From assembly GCF_003967355.1 (NCBI RefSeq), contig NZ_BIFH01000015.1, positions 562,888 through 626,887 on the forward strand: a DNA stretch of 64,000 nt, read 5' to 3'. The first letter of the stretch is position 1. Every line of letters starts with the position of its first letter. The notes under the pieces were generated by a model that had not been told where the DNA came from, ran no database searches, and saw only the letters and a list, made by a program, of their open reading frames with translations. Source of the stretch: Embleya hyalina (GTDB lineage Bacteria > Actinomycetota > Actinomycetes > Streptomycetales > Streptomycetaceae). Of this stretch, positions 11,096 to 20,421 are shown one piece after another. The translations under genes and the position numbers were made by a program.

Positions 11096-11133
11096 AAAAG
11101 CCGTACCCGCGCCGAAGTCGGCGCGGGTACGGC
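11096..11133 (-). terminator. Terminator downstream of class III aminotransferase
   Basis: A perfect 14-bp stem (11100-11113 with 11120-11133) is followed on the minus strand by a T run (AAAAA at 11095-11099 on plus). It lies 14 bp past the aminotransferase stop. Confidence 0.85.
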
Positions 11134-11147
11134 CCGGTTCGCGAAGG

Positions 11148-12500
11148 CTACGCGCAGAACGCGTCGGCGACGGTCAGCGCCTCGTCCAGGATGGCCAGGC
11201 CCTCCTTGACCTCGGCGTCGGTGCTCGTGCACGGCGGCACCACGTGGGTGCGGTTCATGTTGACGAACGGCCACAGGCCGCGCGCCTTGCACGCCGCGGT
11301 GAACTCGTTCATCGGCTGCGCGGCGGGGCCCGCGGCGTTGTAGGCGACCAGCGGCTCGCGGGTCTCCTTGTTCCTGACCAGCTCGATCGCCCAGAACACG
11401 CCGAGGCCGCGCACCTCGCCGACGCTCGCGTGCCGTGCCGCCATCGCGCGCAGTTCGGGGCCGATCACGCTCTCCCCGAGCCGCTTGGCGTTCTCGACGA
11501 TCTTCTCGTCGCGCATCGCGGTGATGGTCGCGACGGCGGCGGCGCAGGCCAGCGGGTGGCCGGAGTAGGTCAGGCCGCCCGGGTAGGGACGCTCGCGGAA
11601 GGTCTCGAAGATCCGGTCCGAGATGATCACGCCGCCGAGCGGGACGTAGCCGGAGTTGACGCCCTTGGCGAAGGTGATCAGGTCCGGGGTGATGTCCCAG
11701 TTGTCCACCGCGAACCACGCGCCGGTGCGGCCGAATCCGGCCATCACCTCGTCGGCGATGAAGATGATCCCGTACTTGTCGCACAGCGCCCGCACGCCCG
11801 CGAGGTAGCCGGGCGGCGGCACCAGGATGCCGGCGGTGCCGACCACGGTCTCCAGCACGATCGCGGCGATCGTCTGGGCGCCCTCGAACACGATGGTGTT
11901 CTCCAGGTGCGCCAGCGCGCGCTCGCACTCCTGCGCCTCGCCGTCGGCGTGGAACGCGGAGCGGTAGGCGTACGGGCCCCAGAAGTGCACGATGCCGGAC
12001 ACGCCGGTCTCGTTCGGCCAGCGGCGCGGGTCGCCGGTCAGCGCGATCGCGTTGGCGGTGGCGCCGTGGTACGAGCGGTAGGTGGAGAGCACCTTGTGCC
12101 GGCCGGTGTGCAGCCGCGCCATCCGGATCGCGTTCTCGTTCGCCTCGGCGCCGCCGTTGGTGAAGAAGACCCGGTTCAGGTCGCCGGGCGCGAGCTCGGT
12201 GATCAGCCGCGCGGCCTCGCTGCGGGCGTCGTTGGCGAAGGCCGGCTGGACCATGCACAGCTTGTCGGCCTGCGCCTTGATCGCCGCGACGACCTTGGGG
12301 TGCTGGTGTCCGATGTTGGTGTTGACCAGCTGGGACGCGAAGTCCAGGTACCGGTTGCCGTCGTAGTCCCAGAAGTAGGAACCCTCGGCGCCCGCGACCG
12401 CCAGCGGGCTGATGAGCCCCTGTGCGGACCAGGAGTGGAAGACGTGGGCGCGGTCGGCGTCGTATACGGCCTTCCCGGCCGCCGGGTCCAGAGTGCTCAT
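11148..12500 (-). CDS. Class III PLP-dependent aminotransferase
   Basis: A 450-aa fold-type I omega-aminotransferase that moves an amino group from an amine or omega-amino acid to an oxoacid. Visible landmarks are VFFTNGGAEANENAIRMAR (phosphate binding), IFIADEVMAGFGRTG with Asp250, and the PLP lysine Lys279 in FAKGVNSGYVPLGG. Overall it resembles taurine/beta-alanine:pyruvate-type enzymes, but substrate cannot be read. The neighbouring GntR regulator may control it. Confidence 0.9.
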   Translation of the reverse strand: MSTLDPAAGKAVYDADRAHVFHSWSAQGLISPLAVAGAEGSYFWDYDGNRYLDFASQLVNTNIGHQHPKVVAAIKAQADKLCMVQPAFANDARSEAARLITELAPGDLNRVFFTNGGAEANENAIRMARLHTGRHKVLSTYRSYHGATANAIALTGDPRRWPNETGVSGIVHFWGPYAYRSAFHADGEAQECERALAHLENTIVFEGAQTIAAIVLETVVGTAGILVPPPGYLAGVRALCDKYGIIFIADEVMAGFGRTGAWFAVDNWDITPDLITFAKGVNSGYVPLGGVIISDRIFETFRERPYPGGLTYSGHPLACAAAVATITAMRDEKIVENAKRLGESVIGPELRAMAARHASVGEVRGLGVFWAIELVRNKETREPLVAYNAAGPAAQPMNEFTAACKARGLWPFVNMNRTHVVPPCTSTDAEVKEGLAILDEALTVADAFCA

Positions 12501-12556
12501 GCGGCCACCCTAAGGCCGGGCAAACGCCGTCCGAAGCGACAGACTGTCAACGATCA

Positions 12557-12591
12557 CGGGGTCCTGCCGACAGTGTGTCGGCAGGACCCCG
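12557..12591 (-). terminator. Terminator downstream of purA
   Basis: A perfect 16-bp stem (12557-12572 with 12576-12591) and 3-nt loop lie between the purA stop and the aminotransferase start. Confidence 0.8.
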
Positions 12592-12608
12592 CGTGGCCTC
12601 GACCCGCG

Positions 12609-13901
12609 CTACTTGCCGCGCAGCAGGCTGTTGATCTCGATGGTCTGCGTACGGCCGGGGCCGACGCCGATCGCCGAGATCGGGGCGCCGGACATCTCCT
12701 CCAGGGCCCGGACGTACGCCTGCGCGTTCTTGGGCAGGTCCGCGAAGGCGCGCGCGCCGGTGATGTCCTCGGTCCAGCCGGGCAACATCTCGTAGATCGG
12801 CTTCGCGTGGTGGAAGTCGGTCTGTGACATGGGCAGTTCGTCGTGCCGCACGCCGTCGATGTCGTACGCGACGCAGACCGGGATCCGCTCCCAGCCGGTG
12901 AGTACGTCCAGCTTGGTCAGGAAGAAGTCGGTGAGCCCGTTGACCCGCGTGGCATAGCGCGCGATGACCGCGTCGAACCAGCCGCAGCGCCGGTCGCGCC
13001 CGGTGGTCACGCCGCGCTCGTGGCCGATCCGGCGCAGCGCCTCGCCGTCCTCGTCGAAGAGTTCGGTCGGGAAGGGCCCGGCACCCACGCGCGTGGTGTA
13101 CGCCTTGAGGATGCCGATCACACCGGTGATCTTGGTCGGGCCGATACCCGATCCGGCGCACGCGCCGCCGGCCGTGGGGTTGGACGAGGTGACGAACGGA
13201 TAGGTGCCGTGGTCCACGTCCAACAGCGTGCCCTGACCGCCCTCCAACAGGACGACCTTGCCCTGGTCCAGGGCCTGGTTCAGGACCAGCGTGGTGTCGG
13301 CGACGTAGGGCCGCAGTCGGTCGGCGTAGCCGAGGTATTCCTCGACGATCTCCTCGACCTTCAGTTCGCGGCGGTTGTACATCTTGACCAGCATCTGGTT
13401 CTTGTCCGCCAGCGCGCTCTCGACCTTTTGGGTCAGGATGCCCGCGTCGAACAGGTCCTGGACGCGGATCCCGACCCGGTTGATCTTGTCGGCGTAGGAC
13501 GGGCCGATGCCGCGTCCGGTGGTGCCGATCTTGCGCTTGCCGAGGAACCGTTCCGTCACCTTGTCCAGAGTGCGGTGGTACGGCGTGATCAGGTGCGCAT
13601 TGCCCGAGATGAGCAACTTGGAGGTGTCGATGCCGCGTTCGACCAGGGTGCTGATCTCGTGCAGCAGCACCCCGGGGTCGACCACGACACCGTTGCCGAT
13701 GACGGGCGTGCACTCGGGCGTGAGGATGCCGGAGGGCAGCAGGTGGAGGGCGTACTTCTGATCGCCGATGACAACGGTATGGCCGGCATTGTTGCCGCCC
13801 TGGTACCGAACCACGTAGTCGACGGATCCGCCGAGCAGGTCGGTAGCCTTCCCCTTGCCCTCGTCTCCCCATTGGGCGCCGACGAGTACGAGTGCGGGCA
13901 T
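12609..13901 (-). CDS. purA: Adenylosuccinate synthetase
   Basis: PurA makes adenylosuccinate from IMP, aspartate and GTP, the committed step to AMP. The 430-aa protein starts [20 protein letters not shown], with the GDEGKGK P-loop at 12-18, and has [20 protein letters not shown] and [19 protein letters not shown] lies upstream of the ATG at 13901; the same frame is open to 14876, but that part is antisense to the next gene and not coding. Confidence 0.97.
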   Translation of the reverse strand: MPALVLVGAQWGDEGKGKATDLLGGSVDYVVRYQGGNNAGHTVVIGDQKYALHLLPSGILTPECTPVIGNGVVVDPGVLLHEISTLVERGIDTSKLLISGNAHLITPYHRTLDKVTERFLGKRKIGTTGRGIGPSYADKINRVGIRVQDLFDAGILTQKVESALADKNQMLVKMYNRRELKVEEIVEEYLGYADRLRPYVADTTLVLNQALDQGKVVLLEGGQGTLLDVDHGTYPFVTSSNPTAGGACAGSGIGPTKITGVIGILKAYTTRVGAGPFPTELFDEDGEALRRIGHERGVTTGRDRRCGWFDAVIARYATRVNGLTDFFLTKLDVLTGWERIPVCVAYDIDGVRHDELPMSQTDFHHAKPIYEMLPGWTEDITGARAFADLPKNAQAYVRALEEMSGAPISAIGVGPGRTQTIEINSLLRGK

Positions 13902-14025
13902 GAGGCGTACACCCCTTCCAGGCGGGGCATGTTTGACAACGGGAGCCCCGGACGGTCCAAGCCCCTTGACGCGATGCGCGGCAAGGGGCTCTTGCGGGGA
14001 GAGGTTACCTGAGGAAGGACGACCG

Positions 14026-14967
14026 GTGTCGGCCGAGCGCTCGCTGCTCGTGATCACGGACCCTGCGGCTCGCTCGGCGGACGGCGAATCCGTCCGGGTC
14101 GCGCTCGATGTTCTGCGGGCCTGCGCCCCCAGCAAGATCGTCATTCCCACCGACCCCGCCGACCTGCAGCGCGCCCTCGCGCGGCGCGGGCGTCGGCGTG
14201 TCGTGGTGATCGGCGGGGATGCCGGAGTACATGCCGTCGCCCGGTTACTGGATCGTGCGGGCGAGCTCGGCGAGACCCCGCTGGGCATCGTCCCGATCGA
14301 CACCGGAAGCGGCCACGGGCTGGCCGAGGCGCTGGGCCTGCCGGCCGAGCCCGCCAAGGCGGCACGCGTGGCACTGGGCGAGAACGAACGTTCCTTCGAC
14401 CTGATGTCGGACGACCTGGGCGGCCTCGCGCTGCGCTCGGTCCGGATCGGCCACGGCGTGCGCGCCGGCCGCGCCGGGCCGGCCGCGGGCATGGCCGGAC
14501 GCGGCTGGCGCGGGTTGTGGGACCACGCCGCGCGGACCGTGTCGAGCACCGTCGGCGCCGCCGTCGGCCCCTCGGGACACCGGCTGCGGATCGAGGCGGA
14601 CGGCCGGGTCGTGGCCGACACGGATCGCCCCGTGTTGTCCGTGCACCTGGGCTGCGACGGGTCGACCACGCCCGGCCCGAGGATGACGGAGGTCACAGTG
14701 AACGGGTACGGCGGCCGAAACGGAACACACGGGGCAAACGGCTCGAACGGCGCGGGCACGGCAACCGTGATGATCACCGGCCACCCGGGCGCGTCCCGCT
14801 TCGGCCCCAACCCGGCCCTCGACGCGCCGGTACAACTGCGCGCACACGAAATCACGGTACGCGGTCGCGACTTCACCTACGCCGCCGACGGCATGCCCAC
14901 CGGCCCGGTCCACCTGCGCACCTGGACGGTACGCCCGACGGGCTGGCGCCTGTTCGTCCCGGCGTAG
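14026..14967 (+). CDS. Diacylglycerol kinase-like protein with altered catalytic motifs
   Basis: A 313-aa protein with the outline of the lipid-kinase catalytic domain. [17 protein letters not shown] stands where active enzymes have GGDGT, and [21 protein letters not shown] where they have P-x-GTGND. Both glycine/acidic motifs are altered, so catalysis is doubtful. The C-terminal beta-rich half has [13 protein letters not shown] like the usual DGE region. A Gly/Asn-rich insert ([17 protein letters not shown]) interrupts it. GGAAGG precedes GTG 14026. It is divergent from purA. Confidence 0.75.
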   Translation: MSAERSLLVITDPAARSADGESVRVALDVLRACAPSKIVIPTDPADLQRALARRGRRRVVVIGGDAGVHAVARLLDRAGELGETPLGIVPIDTGSGHGLAEALGLPAEPAKAARVALGENERSFDLMSDDLGGLALRSVRIGHGVRAGRAGPAAGMAGRGWRGLWDHAARTVSSTVGAAVGPSGHRLRIEADGRVVADTDRPVLSVHLGCDGSTTPGPRMTEVTVNGYGGRNGTHGANGSNGAGTATVMITGHPGASRFGPNPALDAPVQLRAHEITVRGRDFTYAADGMPTGPVHLRTWTVRPTGWRLFVPA

Positions 14968-14997
14968 CACCGCGGCCGAACAGCAGCCGCAGCCAAA

Positions 14998-15037
14998 AAA
15001 CGCCGGCCGGGCAAACCAACCAGCCCGGCCGGCGTTT
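14998..15037. terminator. Bidirectional terminator hairpin
   Basis: A perfect 15-bp stem (14998-15012 with 15023-15037) flanked by A and T runs separates two convergent genes. Its right arm is copy 1 of the adjoining 26-bp tandem repeat. Confidence 0.75.
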
Positions 15038-15119
15038 GAGGCCAATCAGCCCGGCCGGCGCTTGAGCCCAACCAGCCCGGCCGGCGCTTGAGGCCAACCA
15101 GCCCGGCCGGCGTTTGAGG
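15016..15119. repeat. Four tandem 26-bp repeats (AGCCCGGCCGGCGTTTGAGG family)
   Basis: Four head-to-tail copies with exact 26-bp period start at 15016, 15042, 15068 and 15094. They differ by a few substitutions (for example T or C in GCG[T/C]TTGAG). Each contains a GCCCGGCCGGC core that can pair with the inverted half-copy at 14998-15012. There are no spacers, so it is not a CRISPR. Similar GGCGTTTGAGG intergenic elements are common in Streptomyces. Confidence 0.85.
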
Positions 15120-15143
15120 CCACCTCGGTCGGGGGCCGGGGGC

Positions 15144-15560
15144 TCAGCCCTCCAGGGCGTTGGCCCCCGTCGCGCTGCTGTCCCGCAGGAAGATGGTGCA
15201 GCGCGAGTACTCCTCCTCCTCGCCGATGGCGCCTGCGGCCCGCGCAAGCGCGTGCAGGGAGCGCAGGAACCCCCGGTTCGGCTCGTGCTCCCACGGCACC
15301 GGCCCGTGCCCGCGCCACCCCGCCCGCCGCAGCGCGTCCAGTCCGCGGTGGTAGCCCACCCGCGCGTAGGCGTAGGACTCGATCACGTTGCCCCGGCCGA
15401 AGGCTTCGTCGGCCAGGTCGGCCCAAGCGAGCGAGAAGGTCGGGAACTTCGCGGCCACCTCGGCCGCCGGCACGCCGTCCACGAGCAGCGCCAGCGGCTC
15501 GGGCTCCTCGGGAAGGTAGGTGGGGTCGGGTCCGCCGAAAAGGTTCTGGTCGATGGTCAT
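15144..15560 (-). CDS. DUF3151-family protein
   Basis: A 138-aa soluble protein (MTIDQNLFGGPDPTYLPEEP) with FPTFSLAWADLADEAF and SYAYARVGYHRGLDALRRAGW, typical of DUF3151. The function is unknown. I prefer the ATG at 15560 over 15569 because GGGG lies nearer it. It is commonly beside the fructose-bisphosphate aldolase gene in Streptomyces, as here. Confidence 0.85.
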   Translation of the reverse strand: MTIDQNLFGGPDPTYLPEEPEPLALLVDGVPAAEVAAKFPTFSLAWADLADEAFGRGNVIESYAYARVGYHRGLDALRRAGWRGHGPVPWEHEPNRGFLRSLHALARAAGAIGEEEEYSRCTIFLRDSSATGANALEG

Positions 15561-15582
15561 GGACCCCATGATCGCCCATCAC

Positions 15583-15622
15583 GCGCCGAGGCCCGCGACC
15601 TCGTGGTCGCGGGCCTCGGCGC
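15583..15622 (-). terminator. Terminator downstream of class II aldolase
   Basis: A perfect 18-bp GC stem (15583-15600 with 15605-15622) with a TCGT loop lies 27 bp past the fba stop. Confidence 0.8.
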
Positions 15623-15648
15623 GGATCGATGCCGATCGCGGGTGTCGG

Positions 15649-16671
15649 CTACTTCATCCGGGTGCCCGCGGAGCGCAGGTCGCGGCAGGCCTCGACGACC
15701 CGCTCGGCCATCCCGGTCTCGGCCGCCTTGCCGTACGAACGCGGGTCGTACAGCTTCTTGTTGCCGACCTCGCCGTCCACCTTGAGCACACCGTCGTAGT
15801 TGCGCAGCACGTGGTCGACGATCGGGCGGGTGAAGGCGTACTGGGTGTCGGTGTCGACGTTCATCTTGACCACGCCGTAGTCCAGCGCCTCGCGGATCTC
15901 CTCGAGCAGCGAGCCGGAACCGCCGTGGAAGACCAGGTCGAACGGCTTCTCCCGGCCGTACTTCGCGCCGACCGCGTCCTGGAGGTCCTTGAGGATGCTC
16001 GGCCGCAGCTTGACGTTGCCCGGCTTGTACACGCCGTGCACGTTGCCGAAGGTCGCGGCCAGCATGTAGCGGCCCTGCTCGCCCAGGCCGATCGCCTCGA
16101 CGGTCTCCAGCGCGTCGGCCGCGGTGGTGTAGAGCTTGTCGTTGATCTCGTTGGCGACGCCGTCCTCCTCGCCGCCGACGACGCCGATCTCCAACTCCAT
16201 GACGATCCGCGCGGCGGCGCACTTGGCGATCAGCTCACGGGCGATCTCCAGGTTCTCCGCCAGCGGTACGGCCGAGCCGTCCCACATGTGCGACTGGAAC
16301 AGCGGGTCCTGCCCCTTGGCCACCCGCTCCGCGGAGATGTCGATCAGCGGGCGCATGAACCCGTCGAGCTTGTCCTTGGGGCAGTGGTCGGTATGCAGCG
16401 CGATGTTCACCGAGTACTTCTCGGCGATCACCTTCGCGTACTCGGCGAACGCGACCGAGCCCACCACCATGTCCTTGACGGTGGTGCCCGACAGGAACTC
16501 CGCGCCGCCCGTGGACACCTGGACGATGCCGTCGCTCTCCGCCTCGGCGAACCCGCGCAGCGCCGCGTTCAGGGTCTGGGACGAGGTCACGTTGATCGCC
16601 GGGTAGGCGAATCGACCGGCCTTGGCCCGGTCCAGCATCTCGGCGTAGACCTCGGGAGTTGCGATGGGCAT
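15649..16671 (-). CDS. fbaA: Class II fructose-bisphosphate aldolase
   Basis: A zinc aldolase that splits fructose-1,6-bisphosphate in glycolysis and makes it in gluconeogenesis. The 340-aa protein has metal/active-site motif ALHTDHCPKDKLDG (His93, Asp95, His96), FGNVHGVYKPGN and DLVFHGGSGS, as in the long class IIA form. AAGGAG lies upstream of ATG 16671. Confidence 0.96.
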   Translation of the reverse strand: MPIATPEVYAEMLDRAKAGRFAYPAINVTSSQTLNAALRGFAEAESDGIVQVSTGGAEFLSGTTVKDMVVGSVAFAEYAKVIAEKYSVNIALHTDHCPKDKLDGFMRPLIDISAERVAKGQDPLFQSHMWDGSAVPLAENLEIARELIAKCAAARIVMELEIGVVGGEEDGVANEINDKLYTTAADALETVEAIGLGEQGRYMLAATFGNVHGVYKPGNVKLRPSILKDLQDAVGAKYGREKPFDLVFHGGSGSLLEEIREALDYGVVKMNVDTDTQYAFTRPIVDHVLRNYDGVLKVDGEVGNKKLYDPRSYGKAAETGMAERVVEACRDLRSAGTRMK

Positions 16672-17214
16672 GCGTGTGCTCCTTGTTGCTCGAGCCGGCG
16701 GTGATATGAGGGTTTCGGACACGGATGGCCGTATCCCCGCTTGCCGCCCATCCTGGCAGACCGTCCCGGTCGACACCGCATCCCGTCCGCCACGTTCGGC
16801 GGAGCGAACCGAGGATCCGACGGATCATCGAAGCGGTGCCGCGGAGGCCACACCGGGCTCGGAAAGATCTTCCGTACGAACTTTCGATCGGGCGCGACCA
16901 TCCCATCGGACACGTGTCTCGGATGCGGCAGGCGGAGAGCGGCGGATCACAACGCTCGGAACCCGACGGCGCCGGCTTTCACGGCGCCCGGGGCTCCGGT
17001 TCGTCTTCGTTTTTCTTCCCCCCACCTTCCCCGGGGGACACCCCTGTCATGCACGTGTCCGCCATGAGCGCTGTCGCGAGGACGTCGGCCGGATCCGCGC
17101 CCGTCGACCCGCGCCGCGCGGCCGGGCCGGGCACCGCGAACGGACCCGGCGACACAAGGACTTCGAAGGCGGGCGCAACCCGCGGCGAGTCGAGACGTCT
17201 CCCTGACACGGGCC
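16672..17214. other. Gene-free spacer upstream of sigma factor gene
   Basis: About 540 bp between divergent fbaA and the ECF sigma gene. Open frames here are in GC-rich antisense-type sequence without ribosome sites. It must hold the fbaA promoter and probably the sigma promoter; I see no clear conserved box or repeat. Confidence 0.5.
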
Positions 17215-17892
17215 GTGCACAAGGGGTGGGGACGGTCCGACGACAGCGAAGGGGGCGGCGGGGCCGTGGCGCTGCTGAGCATGCCGGCATTCGGGGGCGA
17301 CGAGCGATCGCCGGACTCCGCGTCCGACGACGCGACGGCCGGCGCCGCACCGCGTCGACCGCGGCTGCGCATCCTGCGGGGCGGTCGGGAGGAACCGCCG
17401 GCCCGGCCGACCCTGACCGAGCTCTACCACGCCCGACGGCTGGGCATGGTCCGGCTCTCCATCCTGCTCGTGGACGACCTCGGCACCGCCGAGGACGTGG
17501 TCCAGGACGCCTTCACCGCGTTGTACCGCCGCTTCGGCGAGGACCTGGACGACGTCGACAACGCGATGGCCTACCTGCGCACGTCGGTGGTCAACCTCTC
17601 CCGCTCGGTGTTGCGCCGGCGCCGTACGGCCCGTGCCTACGTCCCCCCGCACGAGCCGGCCGCCGCCTCGCCGGAGGACGCCGTGGTGCTCTCCGAGGAA
17701 CATCTGCGGGTGCTCGGCGCAGTACAGCGCCTGGCCCCGCGACAGCGCGAGGTGCTCGTGCTGCGCTACTGGTCGGACATGACGGAGGCGCAGATCGCCG
17801 AAACGCTCGGACTCTCCCGTGGAGCGGTGAAGTCCACGGCGAGTCGTGCCATCGACGCCCTCGAAAAACTCATGAAGGACGAACAGTCGTGA
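17215..17892 (+). CDS. ECF (SigE-family-like) RNA polymerase sigma factor
   Basis: A 225-aa sigma-70-family factor. Region 2 is at about 65-130 (ILLVDDLGTAEDVVQDAFTALYRRF), and region 4 at about 165-220 (LAPRQREVLVLRYWSDMTEAQIAETLGLSRG split by the usual turn). The first 60 residues are low-complexity, so the true start may be GTG 17266 or ATG 17281. The stop overlaps the next start (GTGA), pairing it with a membrane protein that is likely its regulator. Confidence 0.88.
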   Translation: MHKGWGRSDDSEGGGGAVALLSMPAFGGDERSPDSASDDATAGAAPRRPRLRILRGGREEPPARPTLTELYHARRLGMVRLSILLVDDLGTAEDVVQDAFTALYRRFGEDLDDVDNAMAYLRTSVVNLSRSVLRRRRTARAYVPPHEPAAASPEDAVVLSEEHLRVLGAVQRLAPRQREVLVLRYWSDMTEAQIAETLGLSRGAVKSTASRAIDALEKLMKDEQS

Positions 17893-18854
17893 CCGAACCC
17901 AATGCGCGCGACGAATCGGTGGAGGACCTGCTGCGCGCGGCGATGGCGGCCCGGGCGGACACCGTCACCGCGCACCGACTGCGACCGCCGGCCCCGCCGC
18001 ACGCCGACCGGTCCGCGCACTCCCGGTGGAAGAGCATCGGGCTCCCGCTGTCCGCGGTGCTCCTGGCCGCGGCGGTCGTCGGCGGGGTGTCCCTGGTGGG
18101 GGCGCCCACCACGAACCGGAGCACGCCGCTCCAGTCCCGGGTGCCCACACCGCCGCCCACCGCATTCGTGACGCCCTCCCCCGGCATGACGTCGGCGCTG
18201 CCGACGCACGACGCTCCGACCGACGTCCTCGAGGCGAACGGGACTCCGGAGTCGAGCACGGCGGAGTCGGAGGACACCCGGCCGGACACCCGCCCGACGA
18301 CCCGGCCGCCGTCGTCGAAGCCGGCGAGCACCGCTCCCGGTTCGTCCACCAAGCCCAGGTCCGACGACGTCTCGGCGGTGAGGTTCCGGACCCAGCCGTC
18401 GTGGCGGGTCGTGCGGGCGGACGCCCGGCACGAGTGTGTGCTCGCCGACCCCGCGTACACCGGTGACTGCCTGGGTCACGGCGCCTGGGTCAGCGTCAGA
18501 CCCGTCCCGGATGCCTCGGGAGGCTGGCCCGCCGAGGCAACCGTCGACAAGGACGACGGCGGGCCGACCCGGCCGTCGTGCATGCGCGACGGCGTCCCCG
18601 TCACGCCTTCGCCGCACGGGGGGCCGACCATGCGGCTGACCGCCAAGTCGACCGTGACGGTCGCCGGCCACCCCGCGAAGTACCGCTCCTGGACCGTGAC
18701 ATGCGCCGAAGTGGGGTCGTACGACATCCGGCTGTGGTGGCTGGTCGACCAGGGTGTGTACATCCACACCGTCGGGCTCCCGGCCGGCTCCGACATCGCC
18801 GACCGGGTGGTCGCGTCCCTCGATCTCTCCGGCTACAAGCCGCCGACGAGTTGA
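17889..18854 (+). CDS. Single-pass membrane protein, putative regulator of the adjacent sigma factor
   Basis: A 321-aa protein translationally coupled to the sigma gene. Residues 1-50 are cytoplasmic (VEDLLRAAMAARADTV), 54-75 form one membrane helix (LPLSAVLLAAAVVGGVSLVG), 80-160 are a Thr/Ser/Pro-rich extracellular stalk, and 165-321 a compact extracellular domain with four Cys (HECVLADP, TGDCLG, RPSCMRDG, TVTCAEVG), possibly two disulfides. No zinc-binding anti-sigma HxxxCxxC motif is visible, so the anti-sigma role is inferred from position. Confidence 0.75.
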   Translation: MTEPNARDESVEDLLRAAMAARADTVTAHRLRPPAPPHADRSAHSRWKSIGLPLSAVLLAAAVVGGVSLVGAPTTNRSTPLQSRVPTPPPTAFVTPSPGMTSALPTHDAPTDVLEANGTPESSTAESEDTRPDTRPTTRPPSSKPASTAPGSSTKPRSDDVSAVRFRTQPSWRVVRADARHECVLADPAYTGDCLGHGAWVSVRPVPDASGGWPAEATVDKDDGGPTRPSCMRDGVPVTPSPHGGPTMRLTAKSTVTVAGHPAKYRSWTVTCAEVGSYDIRLWWLVDQGVYIHTVGLPAGSDIADRVVASLDLSGYKPPTS

Positions 18855-18881
18855 CCGCCGGCCGGCGGGGCCGATCGCCGG

Positions 18882-20261
18882 TCAGCGATCCTCGGCGACC
18901 TTTTGTGCCGCCTTGCGGGCGGCGACCAGGATCGGGTCCCAAACCGGGGAGAACGGGGGCGCGTAGCCGAGGTCGAGCGAAGTGATCTCCTCGACCGTCA
19001 TCCGGTGGGTGAGCGCGACGGCCGCGGTGTCGATGCGCTTGGCGGCGCCGTCGCGGCCGACGATCTGTACGCCGAGAAGTCGGCCGGTGATCCGCTCGGC
19101 GATCATCTTGACCCGCATCGACCGCGCGCCCGGGTAGTAGCCGGCCCGGCCGGTGGACTCGATGGTCGCGGTGACGAACTCGAAGCCGGCCGCCGCCGCG
19201 TCCTTCTCGCGCAGGCCGGTGCGGCCGATCTCCAGGTCGCACACCTTGCTGACGGCGGTGCCGACCACCCCGGGGAAGGTGGCGTAGTCGCCGCCGATGT
19301 TGGTGCCGATCACCCGGCCGTGTTTGTTCGCGTGGGTGCCGAGCGCGATGTGCCGGCGGCGGCCGGAGACGAGGTCGAGCACCTCGACGCAGTCGCCGCC
19401 GGCCCAGATGCCCTCGGCACCGCCGCCGACGCCGACCCGCATCCGCAGGTCGGTGGTCAGTCCGCCGCTCGCACCGAGCGGCAGACCGGCCGCGCGGGCG
19501 AGTTCGGTGGCGGGACGCACGCCCAGGCCCAGGACCACGATGTCGGCGGGGAACCGGCCGTCGGCGGTCAGCACGGCGCTCGCCCGACCGTCGGTCACCT
19601 CGATCCCCACCACCTCGGTCTCGGTCACCACGTCGATGTCCATGCCCTCCATGGCCTCGTGCACCAGCGCGCCCATGTCGGGGTCCAGGGTGGACATCGG
19701 CTGCGCGGAGCGGTCCACGACGGTGACCGCCAGGCCCTTGCGGACCATCGCCTCGGCCATCTCGATACCGATGTAACCGCCGCCGACCACCACCGCCCGG
19801 CGGTGTGCGGGGGCCAACCACTCGATCAGCTCGCGGGCGTCCTCCAGGGTCTGCACCCCGTGCACGCCGGGTGCGTCGATCCCGGGCAGCGGCGGCCGGA
19901 TCGGCACCGCGCCGGTGGCCAGGACCAGCTGGTCGAAGCCGATCCGGTCGGCCCTGCCGGTGGTCAGGTCGCGGATCTCGACCGTGCGGCGATCCAGGTC
20001 GAGACCCTCCGCCTCGACGCCCAGGCGCAGGTCGATCCCCCGCTTGCGGTGCTCGTCGGGCGTGCGTGCGATCAGCGCGTCGGGGCCGTCCACGTCCCCG
20101 GAGACCAGATAGGGGATGCCGCACGCGGAGTACGAGGTGAACCGGCCCCGCTCGATCACCACGATCTCCAGGTCGTCCTCGCCGCGCCGCCGCCGGGCCT
20201 GCGAGGCCGCACTCATCCCGGCGGCGTCGCCGCCGATCACCACCAGCCGCTCGTTGCCCAC
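18882..20261 (-). CDS. FAD-dependent NAD(P)-disulfide oxidoreductase, CoA-disulfide reductase-like
   Basis: A 459-aa flavoprotein of the single-cysteine group. It has FAD dinucleotide-binding VVIGGDAAGMSAA (7-19), redox Cys47 in SYSACGIPYLVSGD, NAD-binding VVVGGGYIGIEMAEAM (about 155-170) and a second FAD motif near GIWAGGDCVE. The family includes CoA-disulfide reductases and NADH oxidases that keep low-molecular-weight thiols reduced or remove oxygen or persulfide. It is divergent from a DedA gene across a spacer with palindromes. Confidence 0.88.
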   Translation of the reverse strand: MGNERLVVIGGDAAGMSAASQARRRRGEDDLEIVVIERGRFTSYSACGIPYLVSGDVDGPDALIARTPDEHRKRGIDLRLGVEAEGLDLDRRTVEIRDLTTGRADRIGFDQLVLATGAVPIRPPLPGIDAPGVHGVQTLEDARELIEWLAPAHRRAVVVGGGYIGIEMAEAMVRKGLAVTVVDRSAQPMSTLDPDMGALVHEAMEGMDIDVVTETEVVGIEVTDGRASAVLTADGRFPADIVVLGLGVRPATELARAAGLPLGASGGLTTDLRMRVGVGGGAEGIWAGGDCVEVLDLVSGRRRHIALGTHANKHGRVIGTNIGGDYATFPGVVGTAVSKVCDLEIGRTGLREKDAAAAGFEFVTATIESTGRAGYYPGARSMRVKMIAERITGRLLGVQIVGRDGAAKRIDTAAVALTHRMTVEEITSLDLGYAPPFSPVWDPILVAARKAAQKVAEDR

Positions 20262-20279
20262 GTGTCACCCCTGACTCTG

Positions 20280-20312
20280 TGTACGTACATGTGTCCGCGC
20301 AGGTGCGGACAC
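20280..20312. promoter_or_regulatory. Palindromic operator-like sites between flavoprotein and DedA genes
   Basis: TGTACGTACA (20280-20289) is a perfect 10-bp palindrome. Beside it GTGTCCGC (20291-20298) and GCGGACAC (20305-20312) form a perfect inverted repeat with a 6-bp spacer. They lie 20-50 bp upstream of the flavoprotein start, so a repressor may act here. Confidence 0.5.
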
Positions 20313-20421
20313 CGCCGAAAACGGCCCTCGATCGCCGCGGGACGTCCCGACCCGGTAATGATGCGTGCCCGGAAGCGGGGACGGGTGACCACCCGAGCCG
20401 CCCGCGCACTACCCTCACAAG

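Noticed and set aside
15016-15119. CRISPR-like array
   Set aside because: The 26-bp units are directly adjacent without spacers, and no cas genes are near.
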